From: Bretschneidera sinensis
Taxonomy: Eukaryota > Streptophyta > Magnoliopsida > Brassicales > Akaniaceae
DNA: 64,000 bases
Reading direction: 5' to 3'
NCBI GenBank assembly: GCA_023935145.1
Contig: CM043701.1
Location: 70,634,317-70,698,316 of the forward strand
Within the stretch, counting starts at the first letter, position 1. Every line of letters starts with the position of its first letter. The notes under the pieces were generated by a model. The model made no database searches and was not told the DNA's origin. It saw only the letters and a program-made list of their open reading frames with translations. A program made the translations under genes and the position numbers. Below, one piece after another: positions 44,591-55,893 of this stretch.

Positions 44591-45972
44591 TGATTACGCC
44601 CAAAACATACGCGGTGTTGTAGTATAGCCTTGGGGTGTCGATTCCACAGGGAGACAAATTAACTATAAAGGAAGGTGTAAACTTTAATCTGAAACGATAT
44701 GATCAAATTAAATAGAGAATCTGAAATTGATAGTGAAACAATTGTGTATAGTAGATTGTGAAGTATAATAGGGGAATAACAAGGATCCAGGATTCTTCCC
44801 TAGGTTCGTTGCCCTAATCCTAACTTGATTTAGTTGTTTTTATCTCGATTGCAAGTTTCACATCCCAAACAGGCAATCGGCAAATATTCAATTAAAGTGC
44901 ATGTATAAACCCTAATGTAATTGATATGAATTATTCTTTACTTTCAAGCACACATGACCTAACTTATAAATTATCAAGAGACGACGATATATCTAAATGA
45001 CAATACCGTAGCAATGGATAAATCTATAAAAGAGATCTACCGGACTCAATCACACCCAAACAAATACACATAAGAAGAGCATGACTAGACTTATATGGAA
45101 AAGAAGCATGCAATCACCGGACTAATAAGAAATCTACTAATTAGATTAAAAAGTAATTCATAACAATGTTTAAACGTTAAAGCTCTATTACAACTGAATC
45201 AAATAAGGGAAATAGAAACAACTACACCTAGGGATTCATCCCTTCGCCTTGCTTGGAGATTAGTTAGCCATGGGGGAGAGTGTGGCAGCCTCCCTTGAGT
45301 TTTCTAGGTTTTTTTATTCTCTAATTACAAACCCAAAGTGGTATATTTATAGTACACAAGGCCTAGGGGTGTTTTAGGGTTTGAACAAGTCATTAAAGAC
45401 CTAATTAGGGTCTAACTCGGACTGCATAAAGCTGTGTGCGTGCTGCAGCGTCACTTGGGCGCGGTGCGGCTCTGTTTTGTTAAGTCAGGTGCTGGTGCTG
45501 TGAGGTGCGGCGCGGATAATCCATGGTGCGGCGCGGGCTGATGCTGATTCAGAAGGTGTGACCTCTGTCCGCTAAAAGTGCCATAACTTTCTCTAGAGAA
45601 AATATTTTAATGAACCGTAAAATCATCCAGAAAGTAGACTTTCAGATCTTTCTAAGCATATGTGGCACACTTCCTGGTTCTTTCTACATCAACACAGTTT
45701 AATTTGTAAAGATGGTTGATTTCTATGGCAACTCCAGCAACTTAGTGAAAACTCCTTTCTTAGTTTCTCTTTATCTTGGCTCTTCCACGACTATTCTTTC
45801 ACTTGAGTGTTCAATGGAACTTCATGTTTTAAAATGATGATAGCTCTTACATCTCTTTTAACTCAAGATACCTGAAAAATGCACCGAAATAAATTAATGT
45901 TCCAAAAACACCATTTTAGAGTTGTTAATGAATAAAAATGCAATTAAGACCTAAATCAACCCTAAAGTGCTA
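44591..45972 (-). mobile_element. Element N 5' LTR, outer 41 bp missing
   Basis: 1382 bp. Starts TGATTACGCCC (plus) at 44591 and matches the 3' LTR to GTGCTA at 45972; the remaining 41 bp of the LTR (ACAAATAAG...CTTATCA in the other copy) are absent and Copia F RT sequence follows at once. Confidence 0.92.
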
Positions 45973-46865
45973 TCTTCCATAGAAAACTTAGATATCATCT
46001 TTTCTATGTAGGAAGTCTGAGAAATCTTCAATTTGTTTCTCTCTCTTTCCCGGATTATACTCATCCTAAGGATCTTTTGTACATGGCCAAGATTCTTCAT
46101 CTCAAACTCTGAACTGAGTTGAGACTTCAACTTTTCTATCATTTCCCTGCTATTCCCAACCAATAGCATATCATCGACATAGATGAGGATAATCACCATT
46201 TCCTCCACCTTGTGCCTCTTGTAGTACAAGCACGAATCATAGTAGCTCCTCATGAAACCCAAGCTAGTTACAAAGGAATTGAACCACTTATTCCATTATC
46301 CAAGTGATTGCTTCAGGCCATAGAGAGATTTCTTCAATTGGCACACCAAATCTCCTAGCCTTACTTCCTCATAGCCTTCGATTTGCCTCATGTAGATGGT
46401 CTCATCAAGCTCTCCATGTAAGAACATTGTCTTCACATCCATTTGCTCGATCTCCCAATTAAATTGGACCACTATTTCTAATACTATCCTTATCGTCTTG
46501 TATTTCACAATTGATGAGAATATTTCGGTGATATCTATGCCTTCTCTTTATGTGAACCCCTTCGCCACTAACCTAGCCTTATATCGGACTTCATCCCCTG
46601 GAGGGTTCCCTTCTTTGATCTTGTAAATCCATTTACAACACACAACTCTCTATTTTTCTGGTTTGGGCACCAATTCCCAAGAGTTTTTCTTCCTCAAAGA
46701 ATCCATTTCTTCCTCCATAGCTAGCTACCATTTTGACAAATCCTTACATTCCATTGCATCAATGTAAGTTTCTAGCTCAATCCCTTCTTCGGAATAAGGA
46801 GCTGCTACATTAGTATCCGCAAAACTATATCTCAAACGTGGTCTGACCACCCTCCTTTCCTGATC
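45973..46865 (-). pseudogene. Copia F reverse transcriptase
   Basis: Minus strand. From the right: WELVPKPEK, CKWIYKIKEG, YKARLVAKGF (about 46590), then IEQMDVKTMFLHGELDE (about 46450), CQLKKSLYGLKQS, LYYKRHKVEE, ILIYVDDMLLVGNS with YVDD near 46170, and FEMKNLGHVQKILRM. It stops at SKFSMEDS (45973), where element N begins. About 25 residues between MEDS and KKEIEKVPYSS, expected in this family, are missing from both sides. Several stops, for example near 46543 and 46296. Confidence 0.88.
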
Positions 46866-46874
46866 CCTTGTGAG

Positions 46875-48240
46875 CTAATAATCATTCTGATTTGCTACAT
46901 CATCCCCTTCTAGTTCAACCTCCTCTTGAGTGTCTTGAGCGTGACTTTCATCAATAGGCTCTACCTGATCTGAACCTTCTTGCCTTCCTTGCTCTACCTG
47001 AATTGAATTTTCCTTGATGTTACGCTCCACAAATACCGGGCTGGTTTGCCCACTATCCCCTGCAGGGTTAGTTTTCTCCAAATAGGGAAATAACCATTCA
47101 TTAAAAATAACATCCCTACTTATTATGAGTTTAGTCCTTTTTGGCTCTAAGGACCACAACCTATACCCATTAACCCCATCAGCACACCCTAGAAACACAC
47201 ATTTTCTAGACCTTGGGCTAAGTTTATCATCCTTTTGATGTGCAAACGTAGCACATCCGAAAGTCCTATGGTTGCTTAACTCAGGGGGTTTCCCACTCCA
47301 CATCTCCTTGAGAGTCTTAAGGTCTAACGCCCTAGAGGGTGATCTATTAACCAAATATGTAGCAGTAGACACAGCTTCCCCTCAAAAACATTTTGGTAAA
47401 CCGGACCCAATTAACATGCACTTAACCTTTTCTATAAAGGTCCTATTCATCCTCTCAGCAACTCCATTTTGCTGAGGGGTTTTCACAACCATTCTATGTC
47501 TTAGAATCCCATTTAACTCATAGAATTTATCAAAATTCTTATTAAAAAATCTAAGCCATTATTGGTTCTTAACACCTTAACTACCCTGTCTGTTTGAGTC
47601 TCCAGCAACTTTTTCCACACTACAAATTTATTCAAAGCATCTGATTTATTTTTAAGCAAATAAACCCAAACCTTTCTTGAATAATCGTCAATTAAAGAAA
47701 GAAAGTAACGATTACCTCCCTGTGTTTGTGTTCTTGTTGGTCCCCAAAGATCCGTATGGATGTAGTCAAGAATACCCTTAGACTTGTGCACTCCGGTGTT
47801 GAAGCTGACCCGATATTGCTTCCCAAGAACGCAAGTCTCGCAGAAATCAAGTTTCTCTATCTTGTCACCATCAAGTAGACCATTCTTGCTGAGAACTTGC
47901 AGCCCCTTTTCACTCATATGTCCTAAGTGATTGTGCCAAAGTACTGCCTTATCCATCTCAGCCATCAAGCTTGCTGCTTGATCATTGATTTTTGTTTTTT
48001 CGATCATCTCATGGAGACCATCCTTTATTGTTGCTTTGATCATTATCAAAGATCCCTTGGTTACCTTGATCTTTCCTCCCCTTGCTTTGTATGTGTACCC
48101 CATGGAATCTAGCTGCCCCAATGAGATCAAATTTCTTCTCAAATCCAGAAGATACCTCACATTCCATAGCAGCCTTATGACTCCATCAAACATCCTTAAT
48201 TGGATGTCTCATATCCCCCTCACTCGGTAAGAAGTATCAT
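46875..48240 (-). pseudogene. Copia F integrase
   Basis: Minus strand. GAG-pre-integrase: LWHNHLGHMSEKGL (about 47930) and CETCVLGKQ (about 47830). Core: Asp in YIHTDLWGP (about 47760); the second catalytic Asp is Asn in VLRTNNGLDF (about 47570), as in Copia A. Near 47540 the frame breaks; 47372-46875 continues in another frame with ATYLVNRSPSRAL, FGCATFAHQKDDKL and FLGCADGVNGYRLW, then the acidic IN-RT linker. The Glu motif lies in the broken part. Confidence 0.85.
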
Positions 48241-48730
48241 TCCCCAAGAAAACCTTTCTATCATTGGTTTCCTTGAAATTCTTGAACCAACCTTTGTGAA
48301 GGCACATATGATAAGTGCACCTGGAATCCAGGATCCATTTCTCGCTGCCTTACCTTTTGCTCAAATTTGAGCACACAACAAGAACATCATCTTGCTGATC
48401 TCTTTTGGCAACCAAAGCCTCTCCATTGTTGGTATAGCTTCTACCTCTCTCATAGAATAACTTATTCTTGCAATCTTTTTGAAATGACCCTCCTTATTGC
48501 AGTAGTAGCATCGCTTCCCTCCAAACTTTGGTTTGGAATGCGATCTCCCATGGCTCTACCCTCTATCCTTTGATTTCTCTTGGTAGTTGCCATGGATGTT
48601 ACTGCCATTTTAAGTTGTTGGCCTTCCTCTAATGAACAACCCTTCTCCACTTGATGCTTCCCTCATCTTGGCTTTGAAATCATTAGCCCTTATAGCATTG
48701 GTCACAATTTCCTTGGTTAGTGTATCTCTT
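48241..48730 (-). pseudogene. Copia F protease and gag zinc knuckle region
   Basis: Minus strand, heavily broken. CYYCNKEGHFKK near 48515-48480 is a CCHC zinc knuckle whose last Cys is lost by a one-base deletion in an A run. Near 48330-48300 the sequence encodes WILDSRCTYH-like residues (protease DSG/A position), only tentatively read. Confidence 0.6.
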
Positions 48731-49224
48731 CAATATTCAATAGCATTAATCAAACTTTCAAAATAATTAGGAAGAGAATTCAATAACATAACAGCTAATT
48801 GTTCATTCGGGAATGTTATACTACAACTAGCCAAACCTTGAACTAGTTTATTAAACACATCAAAATTATCTTGCAACTCTTTATTAGGATCCTTTTTAAA
48901 AGTAAAGATTCTTTTAAGAAGATAAATCTTATTAGGGAGAGTTTTGGTAAGAAATAACTCATCTAGTTTCTTCCATATGACAATTAGATCTTCCGAGTCT
49001 CCGCACTCCCTTGTGACACTATCCGACATGTGCAGAAAGATGGTGCTATATGCCATCTTCTTCATCTCAATCCGCTGGACCTCCGTGATACTTGCTGGAA
49101 AAACATCATCTTCTCTAATTGCTAAGTCCACCTTTTGTTGCATAAGAATAGCCTTGATTTTTCGCTTCCAAAGGGCAAAGTCTCCATTTCCATCAAACTT
49201 CTCAACAATGAAGTTTGAACCCAT
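48731..49224 (-). pseudogene. gag: Copia F gag, N-terminal part
   Basis: Minus strand from ATG 49224 (MGSNFIVEKFDGNGDFALWK), a typical copia gag start (DUF4219/UBN2-type). Continues AYSTIFLHMSDSV, WKKLDELFLTKTLPNKIYLL and VMLLNSLPNYFESL, ending at a stop at 48730 (Gly or Arg codon expected before RDTLT). 164 codons open. Sits about 230 bp downstream of the primer-binding site. Confidence 0.88.
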
Positions 49225-49454
49225 CTTGCGGAGAAAATCTCAGATTTATGTAGCACCCATAATTTCTTTCCAACTTCTTCTAAAGCTCAAGAACACGATC
49301 AAAGATTGATCTCAATACTATTCTTGAATCGCCCTCAAGAACACAATCAGATCTTGATCTCTACTCCGTTCTTGAATCACCCAAGAAGTTGACCTTTGAT
49401 TCTTGGAGTCTTGCTCCGATACCTCTATTCTAGATTCGATACCCGCTCAGCAAA

Positions 49455-49466
49455 GCTCTGATACCA
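49455..49466 (-). other. Copia F primer-binding site
   Basis: Plus strand GCTCTGATACCA, minus strand TGGTATCAGAGC, the standard initiator-tRNA-Met site, one base from the LTR. Confidence 0.93.
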
Positions 49467-49467
49467 C

Positions 49468-50301
49468 TATTAGAAATCACCTTAAGATGCCCAGGTAGTG
49501 ATCTTCCAAACACCTAAGTCTAGAATGACTTGTAATGAACAGAAACAAACCAATCAAAGAAATCACACAAGCAATTATTATCGAGGTTTGACAATGTGCC
49601 TACGTCCCCGTGAGCTACTCCGACCTCTCTGCACTAAATCAATGAGTTCTTACAATTTACAACAACTCCTCTTCAAGAATCATCTTGTTCTTGAAGAAAG
49701 AAAGAAGAGAAAAAGAAAGTGATAAGGAGTAGTGTTTCCCTGGAATTTTCCCCAATAAAATTTCACTTATAAGCCCTTGAATCCCTAATCTATACTACTC
49801 TCTCTAAACAACCAGCCTCTCTACAATGAGTCTCTCTTGTGTTTTGTGTCTTTGCACTCTTATACTTGATCTCACAGATGATGATGTTATCTATTTTTTA
49901 TTGAAGCTAGGTGACCCTTTATATAGTGCACCAACTTAAACCAATCTTAAAGTCAATCTCAACCCTTAGATCTTGAGGACCAATCAATCATAGCCCTCCA
50001 ACAAGTCTAAGTGATCCTGTGCATTTTAATCAAGCCCCACGCACCAGGAGAAGAGTGCTGAAACTTGGCTTCAGGTATGTTTGGAGCCGCGGCCCAGAAT
50101 AGGGCAGGTCGCGGTTCAGAGGAGGGGAGAACAAGCTGCCATACTGGAGGCCGCAGCTTAGGTGGCTTGTGCCGCGACGCGCACACCTTGGGCCGTGGCG
50201 TGCATGGAGGGGCTGATCTTCTGGACTTTTTGTGGACCACGGTGCACACCCATGACTTGATGCTGACTTCAGCTTGTTTAATTCTTGGACAAATCCCAAC
50301 A
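49468..50301 (-). mobile_element. Copia F 5' LTR
   Basis: 834 bp; minus strand TGTTGGGATTTG at 50301. Homologous to 37096-37973, with the GCCGCGGC-type cluster at 50080-50240, about 40 bp shorter there than in the 3' LTR. Confidence 0.92.
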
Positions 50302-50306
50302 AACAC

Positions 50307-50940
50307 ACTAACACAAGCCGTCATCTTTAACGCACCTAAACCATTATCTCTGATAAAACCATGCTGTCACCTCTGCTACATTAAGCTCTCATCTCTAAGG
50401 CACCAAGACTAGGTATATCTAGGCTCAAAGAGTGACATAAAAATCAATCAAGATACCTTACCCCTTCCGAGGGTCACTTACCTTAGAGTTGGCCACTTTA
50501 AAGACTTAAAGACTAACACACTCTTATGCATAAGAAAGGACTTAGACAAGCTCCCAAGCCAAAATGACCGAGGACAGTGATCTGAGAACCTCAACACATT
50601 TCTCCAAAAAACTTGAGGACAGTAGCCCAAGCACCTTAGCTACTTGGCATATTTTCTTTAAAAGCCCGATAACAATGGCTCGTGTTATACCTATACTAGG
50701 GGGAAAATTCACAAATGCATAAAACTAAAGATTTCTCATCGAGAAATTAAGAAAAACTCTTACAAGGGTAAACCCTTGGGTTATTCACACTTGGTTTATA
50801 AAAAAAAAAAAAAAAGGTATGGAAAAGAAAAAGTATAAAGATGTGCATTAAAAAAAATCTTATTCATTGATATACAAATTCTAAATACAAGCAGTAGGCT
50901 TACAGGCTAACTACAAAAACAAAGAAAAAAGAAAGTCCTA
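50307..50940. other. Right continuation of element G, non-coding
   Basis: No coding sequence supported. Contains a 15-A run near 50800 and phrases such as CTTGGCATATTTT (50645) that recur at 53855, which suggests that this and 53780-53930 are related parts, perhaps LTR remnants, of element G. Confidence 0.4.
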
Positions 50941-52675
50941 TGCCACTGGGCTTAGAGACTTGATGCCAACTTCCTCTTCTCCCATATCGACCTATAGGTA
51001 TTCTCTTGCCATAGTGGTCTCATTTTTAGAAATTTCGACGCCAGAAACGTTGATGTCAAGATAGGCCTTCACAACCTTGGCCTTCGCCGCGTTGAAGCCT
51101 TTGAGGTAGTAACTTCAAACTTTTTCAGCGACGTGCCTATCAAAGATCGCAGAGGATTTGTACTCCTACATTATTATTTCATGGGCCTCAATGAATTTAA
51201 ACTTCATAGCCTTAGAGGCTCGATACTTATCAATAGCCCTCCTCTCGACCTCGACGAGCTCGTCTCTCAATGTCTCAACCTCTTTCGGGCCTTGACCAAA
51301 TCTTTCTCAAGGATGGAGTCCTTTATAGAAACAAATATATTCTCATCCTTGAGCTAGGCCACCCTAGCCTTGCCCTCCTCAAGGAACTAATTTGTATCTA
51401 TAAACTGCTGAGCAAGTACTCATGCATTGATACTGGTTTAGAAAAGATAAAAGCAAGGTATAAAAAAAATTCTTGGACATAAAATTGAAAAGTAGAGGAA
51501 AAGATTTGTACTTAGACTTAAGCTACAAGACCATATTGGCCAAAATCTTATGAGCCTCGCTAGTCAACTCCACCATGTCTTTCGGTGGGATGCCCTTGAT
51601 CAAATGCTCCTAAAAGACCTTCGGGCACCCCAAAACCGAGCTTTACTCAATGGGAAAAACCTCATATAAATTCAAAAAAGCTGCAAGCTCCGAAAGAGTA
51701 GCCTCGTCAGCTTCAGTATTAGAGGCCTATCGATGCCTTTTCTAATAACACTAGCTGCCCTCTCCAACCTCGGTAGTATATCTCTTATTCTTTGTCATTT
51801 TCACAACTTGGGTCATACTCGAAGGCATAGTTACAAAAAAAGGAACGCATGTTAAAATTATCAAGCTACAAAAAGACAAAGCAAAAATAAGTAAAAAAGT
51901 TAAAATGTGCAGTACCTGGGCAAGGACAAAGCCCATACCAAGCTAAAGAGTCATTGTTATCCAACTTCAAGGCAAAGATAGCACTTGCTACCACGTCTTT
52001 CAGGGTCTTCTCCTCATCAAGACTATGAGAATGATGCCAATACTTTTTCTGAAAATTTAAGTCCCACTTTCTCGAGACTCCAAACTTAGACTCACTCTAA
52101 ATGAAGAAGAACTTGTTCTTCTAGTTCTTCATCGAGCTCGAGTTCTTCTTCACCCCCACCTTCCTAGCTCATTAGCTAAAGAAAACTCAACCATCCTCAG
52201 TATGATAGCTAGGAATGAAGAGGTTTTTGAACAAGTCAAGGGTTATGATCTTCCTAAGCTTTGTGCACACATAAATGAAGCTTATTAGAAGACGCACAGA
52301 GTTGGGCACAAGTTGAGTGAGTGCAATCTTGTAATGGTTGAGAGCCACATGCACGAAGGAGTGGAGAAAAAACTTGAGAGCCTTAAGAGTGTCCAAGTAG
52401 ACACATAGATCAAATAGAAAATCCGTAAGAAGAATGCTGCAAGCCCTCTCACTCTCCTTAGCCTCTCTAAGGGTGTACCAAAGAAGAATGCGATACTTCT
52501 CCTTTATAAAGCTAAACTAGCTACTGATCAGCCTATTATTCTCGAGCTTAACCAAATACAAGATATCTTGAGTGTTTGCATCCATATCCTCTTGAACATC
52601 TATCAAGGAATGACTAGGCTCACATTCTTTCCCTCGAATGACAACCTCATCTTCATTTAGTGGGCTTAACCTCAT
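50941..52675 (-). pseudogene. Gypsy-type putative transposase ORF (PF04195-like), element G
   Basis: Minus strand from ATG 52675 (MRLSPLNEDEVV). The best part, 52396-52187, reads FFLHSFVHVALNHYKIALTQ, LVPNSVRLLISFIYV, then LFKNLFIPSYHTEDG; this resembles the plant 'putative gypsy-type transposase' domain (HFNLAPSQLTPNSW-like signature). Further on, KN(stop)KNKFFFI near 52110 matches the WKNRFFF motif of the same family. The C-terminal part (51480-51000) is a Glu/Lys-rich coiled coil (KEVETLRDELVEVERRA). Many stops. These ORFs accompany some plant Ty3 elements; their function is not known. Confidence 0.6.
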
Positions 52676-53246
52676 CAAGTGGGAAATCTCGGAGGTACTA
52701 TCTATCTCAATTCTTGAGGAACTAATGATACTCTACTTATCACTCCCACTCCTCTCCTTATCACTACTAGAGCTACTTGAAGAGAAAGAAATGGTAAAGT
52801 AAAAAGAAGGAGAAAGTGTTTACCGAAATCATGAGATGAACTGATAGGGAAAAACTATTGAAGAAAGAAAACTTGAGGAAGAGAAGAAAGTACCAAGTGC
52901 TTTGATTAGAAAGAGAAAATGAATTTTTGGAAATAAGATACTCAAAGCCAAAAAAATATATCTTTATAAAGAAACATCAATGGCTTAAATCAAAGCAAAT
53001 TAATGGCTTAGATAGTGTCCCTTACTATTCCTAAGGTCAGGAAGAGTACCTCAAAAACCAAAATATTTTCAAATCTTTGCACTCCCTATGAAAAGAACCT
53101 TTTGTAACCTTACCTATGAAGGGAAATGAATGGGTCAATTAGCCAACCAACAGCTAGTGGGAAAAGTTTAAGGAGCAGTGCCTAAATAATTTTAAGTCAA
53201 AGAGCTTAAAAACTGAAGCAAGGTATAAAGATATTCTGACCCTCGA
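52676..53246. other. Element G, upstream non-coding region
   Basis: AT-rich leader of the PF04195-like ORF. A Ser/acidic-rich open stretch on the minus strand near 52700-52790 is short and not called. Confidence 0.4.
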
Positions 53247-53780
53247 TAGGATTTTCAACCATACACCAAGGCTAGTGTACTAGAGAGTTTAGGCTCTTGG
53301 TAGATTTTTCAACCATACACCGAGGTGAGTGTGTCGAAGAGTTTAGGCCCTCGATGGGTTTTTCAACTATACATCAAGGCCAGTGTACTGAAGAGTTCAG
53401 GCCCTCGATAGGTTTTCTAACCATACACCGAGGCCAGTACGACAAAGAGTTCAGTCCCTCAATAGGTTTTTCAACCATACACAAAGGCCAGTGTGTTGAA
53501 GAGTTTATGCCTTCGGTAAGTTTTTCAACCATACACCAAGGCCAGTATGCCGAAAAATTCAGTCTCTCAGTAGTTTTTTCAACTATACACTAATACTAGT
53601 GTGCTGAAGAGTTAAGTATATCGGTAGGTTTTTCGATCATATACCGAGGCCTGCATATTGAAAAGTTAAGACCCTCTGTAGATTTTTCAACCAAACAGCA
53701 AGGTTAACATGCCCAAAGGATAATACCCTCAGTAGGTTTTTCAACCAAACACCGAGGATAATGCGTTGAGGACCAAGAAG
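53247..53780. repeat. Minisatellite, 54-bp unit, about 10 copies
   Basis: Units of 54 bp (first ones at about 53252, 53306, 53360, 53414, 53468, 53522, then to 53738) built on TTTTTCAACCATACACCGAG and GAGTTCAGGCCCTCGATAGG. Since 54 is divisible by three, one frame stays open for 98 codons with an 18-residue repeat (GFSTIHQGQCTEEFRPSI), which I read as a by-product. Confidence 0.93.
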
Positions 53781-55893
53781 AGTGCCCTGAGAATTTTACT
53801 TCCTTGACACATTTTTTACAAAAAGCCCGAAGATAATAACCCCAACGCTCTACCTCCTTGGCATATTTTATTTAAAATGCCCGAGGATTCACTTATCTCG
53901 ACACATTTTTAAACAACAAATCAAGCACAATAAGGTAAGAAAATTCAAGACTGCTTCCTCAAATGCTTAAAGTACGCTCAAGGAAGTTGGGGTATATGAT
54001 ATAGGGTAATTTTCCCTAGCCAATAATGTGATGAAAAATGGCACTCTTAAAGGACGAAAGGGTCATTTCACAAGCCAAAAAGAACAGCAAATGAGTTGGT
54101 TTTGCATGGCTAAGGGTAAAACAGTATTTTCACCTTTAAACCCTAGACAACAAAATCCTAATCCTACATGGACACTAATCTTTCTAATACCTTTTAAAAA
54201 AAACTATTAGAAAACCTAATTTTATCACAACACTCATCTTTGAGTTATTTTCCTAAACAGAGTCTACTATGGAGCATATAAATGGGCTCTCACTATCACA
54301 CGAATATGACATAAACAACTCTCATAACTCTTTTTATTGTTCACTTTTTTTTTTTCCAGATTTTTGAATTAGGTATTGAAAAGTCCCCCCAAGGCTCACC
54401 CCCTCTGGCCCTCCTCTAACTCTTTAGGTTTTTTTTCAGTTTTGGTGTGTACAGGTACATTGATACGCTTTTGGGATGGCATGCCATATTTTTGGCATAA
54501 AAAATACTAATTGCTATTTGTGTCCCTAGCTTGGTATTAAAGGGTGAATAATGGAACTTAAGATATTTCTTATTTTCAAACACCAAAAATCAAATAATTA
54601 AAAAAATTGAATAAAATGTGGAATTTTAGACCTCTTTAATTTTGAACCTTTTAGAATGATTTATTATTAGTTTACTTTGATTCAGTTTATTTTGGGATGG
54701 TTAATTGATTTGGATTTAATATTTGGATTTTTGTTTATTTGAAGGGCCCATTGGCCCTATTTTTGGACCAATGCATTTGCGTTGAGTGTATTTAAATCAA
54801 TAGTTATCCTTGTGGCCCTTTTGTTTGGATTGGACAAAAGGATCATGTAATAGAACATGAGTCTATAATGTGTTTTGAATGCACAATTGTCTTCATGGCT
54901 TATCCATTTGGACTTGGACCATAGACTCGATCAAGAGTTTGCAAAGTAGTTGGAAGTGGCATGGAGAAAAAGCTTCACTTATCAACGTGGTGACCTTTCA
55001 GGATTTTGTTGGCTTTATCGAGCTCTTTACTCGTTAGTTTTGTATTTCTGCTTTGAGGATGCATTTGCTTGTGTATATGTTTTGGTTTATTTACAGTTAG
55101 TATTTTTACATTGATTAAAACTAAGCCTATTTTGCCTATTTTGTTTTTATAGGGATATAACTTGATTTTTCTTAATAAAAGATTTAATTAGGATTAATTA
55201 AGCAACTTTATAACCGTCGAAAGATGGGTGTTATAGTGGTGAGTAATCTTTCCTACATTCAACTGACTTTCTCGAACTAACTTAGTTACACAGACTTAGG
55301 TGGTTAGTTTAATGTTAAACTAAGGGTTAGAACTAGGTTAATCACCCTCTTCGGAAGATGTTCAATTAGCCATAAAAATGATTGATGGAGACTCCATCAT
55401 GGACTTTAATTTCATTGGTCATGTCCCTCTTCCCCTAAATAAAATAAATTGGACTTAATTCGATTAGTTAGTTTCCCTCCTAAACTAGTTAATTTATTTA
55501 TTTTTATATGGAAAAATTTCCTGGAGGTGGGTATCAATAGCTTGCCGATTTCATTGGGGATAGTGAGAGGTCGAGTCATTTCAAAGTTGATTTCTTCATC
55601 TTTATTATTTTTCCTTAGAAAATTTTGTTATATCTCTTTTGTTTTTTTTGATTGTTATGATTATCTTTTTACATGTTCATACTTGTGCATATGTTGATAT
55701 TTACTTGTATATATTTTTTATTTTTTAATCTATATATTTTGTCATTTGATTCCTTAATCTGGGTACTGATTTGTTTTGACTGACTTGTCTTAAGTGCCTT
55801 ATTTTCATATTGCAGCATCATTTACTTAAATCAATCCTCTCCAATTTAGTTCATGACGTCCAGGCACAAAACTATTTGGGAAAGCTATGTGAG
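53781..55893. other. Unclassified AT-rich DNA
   Basis: No coding sequence supported. 53781-54010 shares phrases with 50560-50700 (element G). A TATA-like CATATAAATGGG lies near 54277-54288 and a T run at 54346-54357. 54500-55890 shows nothing I can classify. Confidence 0.4.

Larger units (their letters stand above)
37091..50306. repeat. 5-bp target duplication AACAC around Copia F
   Basis: AACAC at 37091-37095 and 50302-50306 exactly flank the Copia F LTRs, which proves that the 13.2-kb block 37096-50301 entered as one element (with a later nested insertion). Confidence 0.9.

Noticed and set aside
53297..53593. 98-codon repetitive ORF as a real protein gene
   Set aside because: It is explained by the 54-bp minisatellite; no family resemblance, start context or neighbour supports it.
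55449..55697. 82-codon ORF rich in Phe/Leu/Ser
   Set aside because: AT-rich region, no recognisable domain, ends in a T-rich tract; likely chance.
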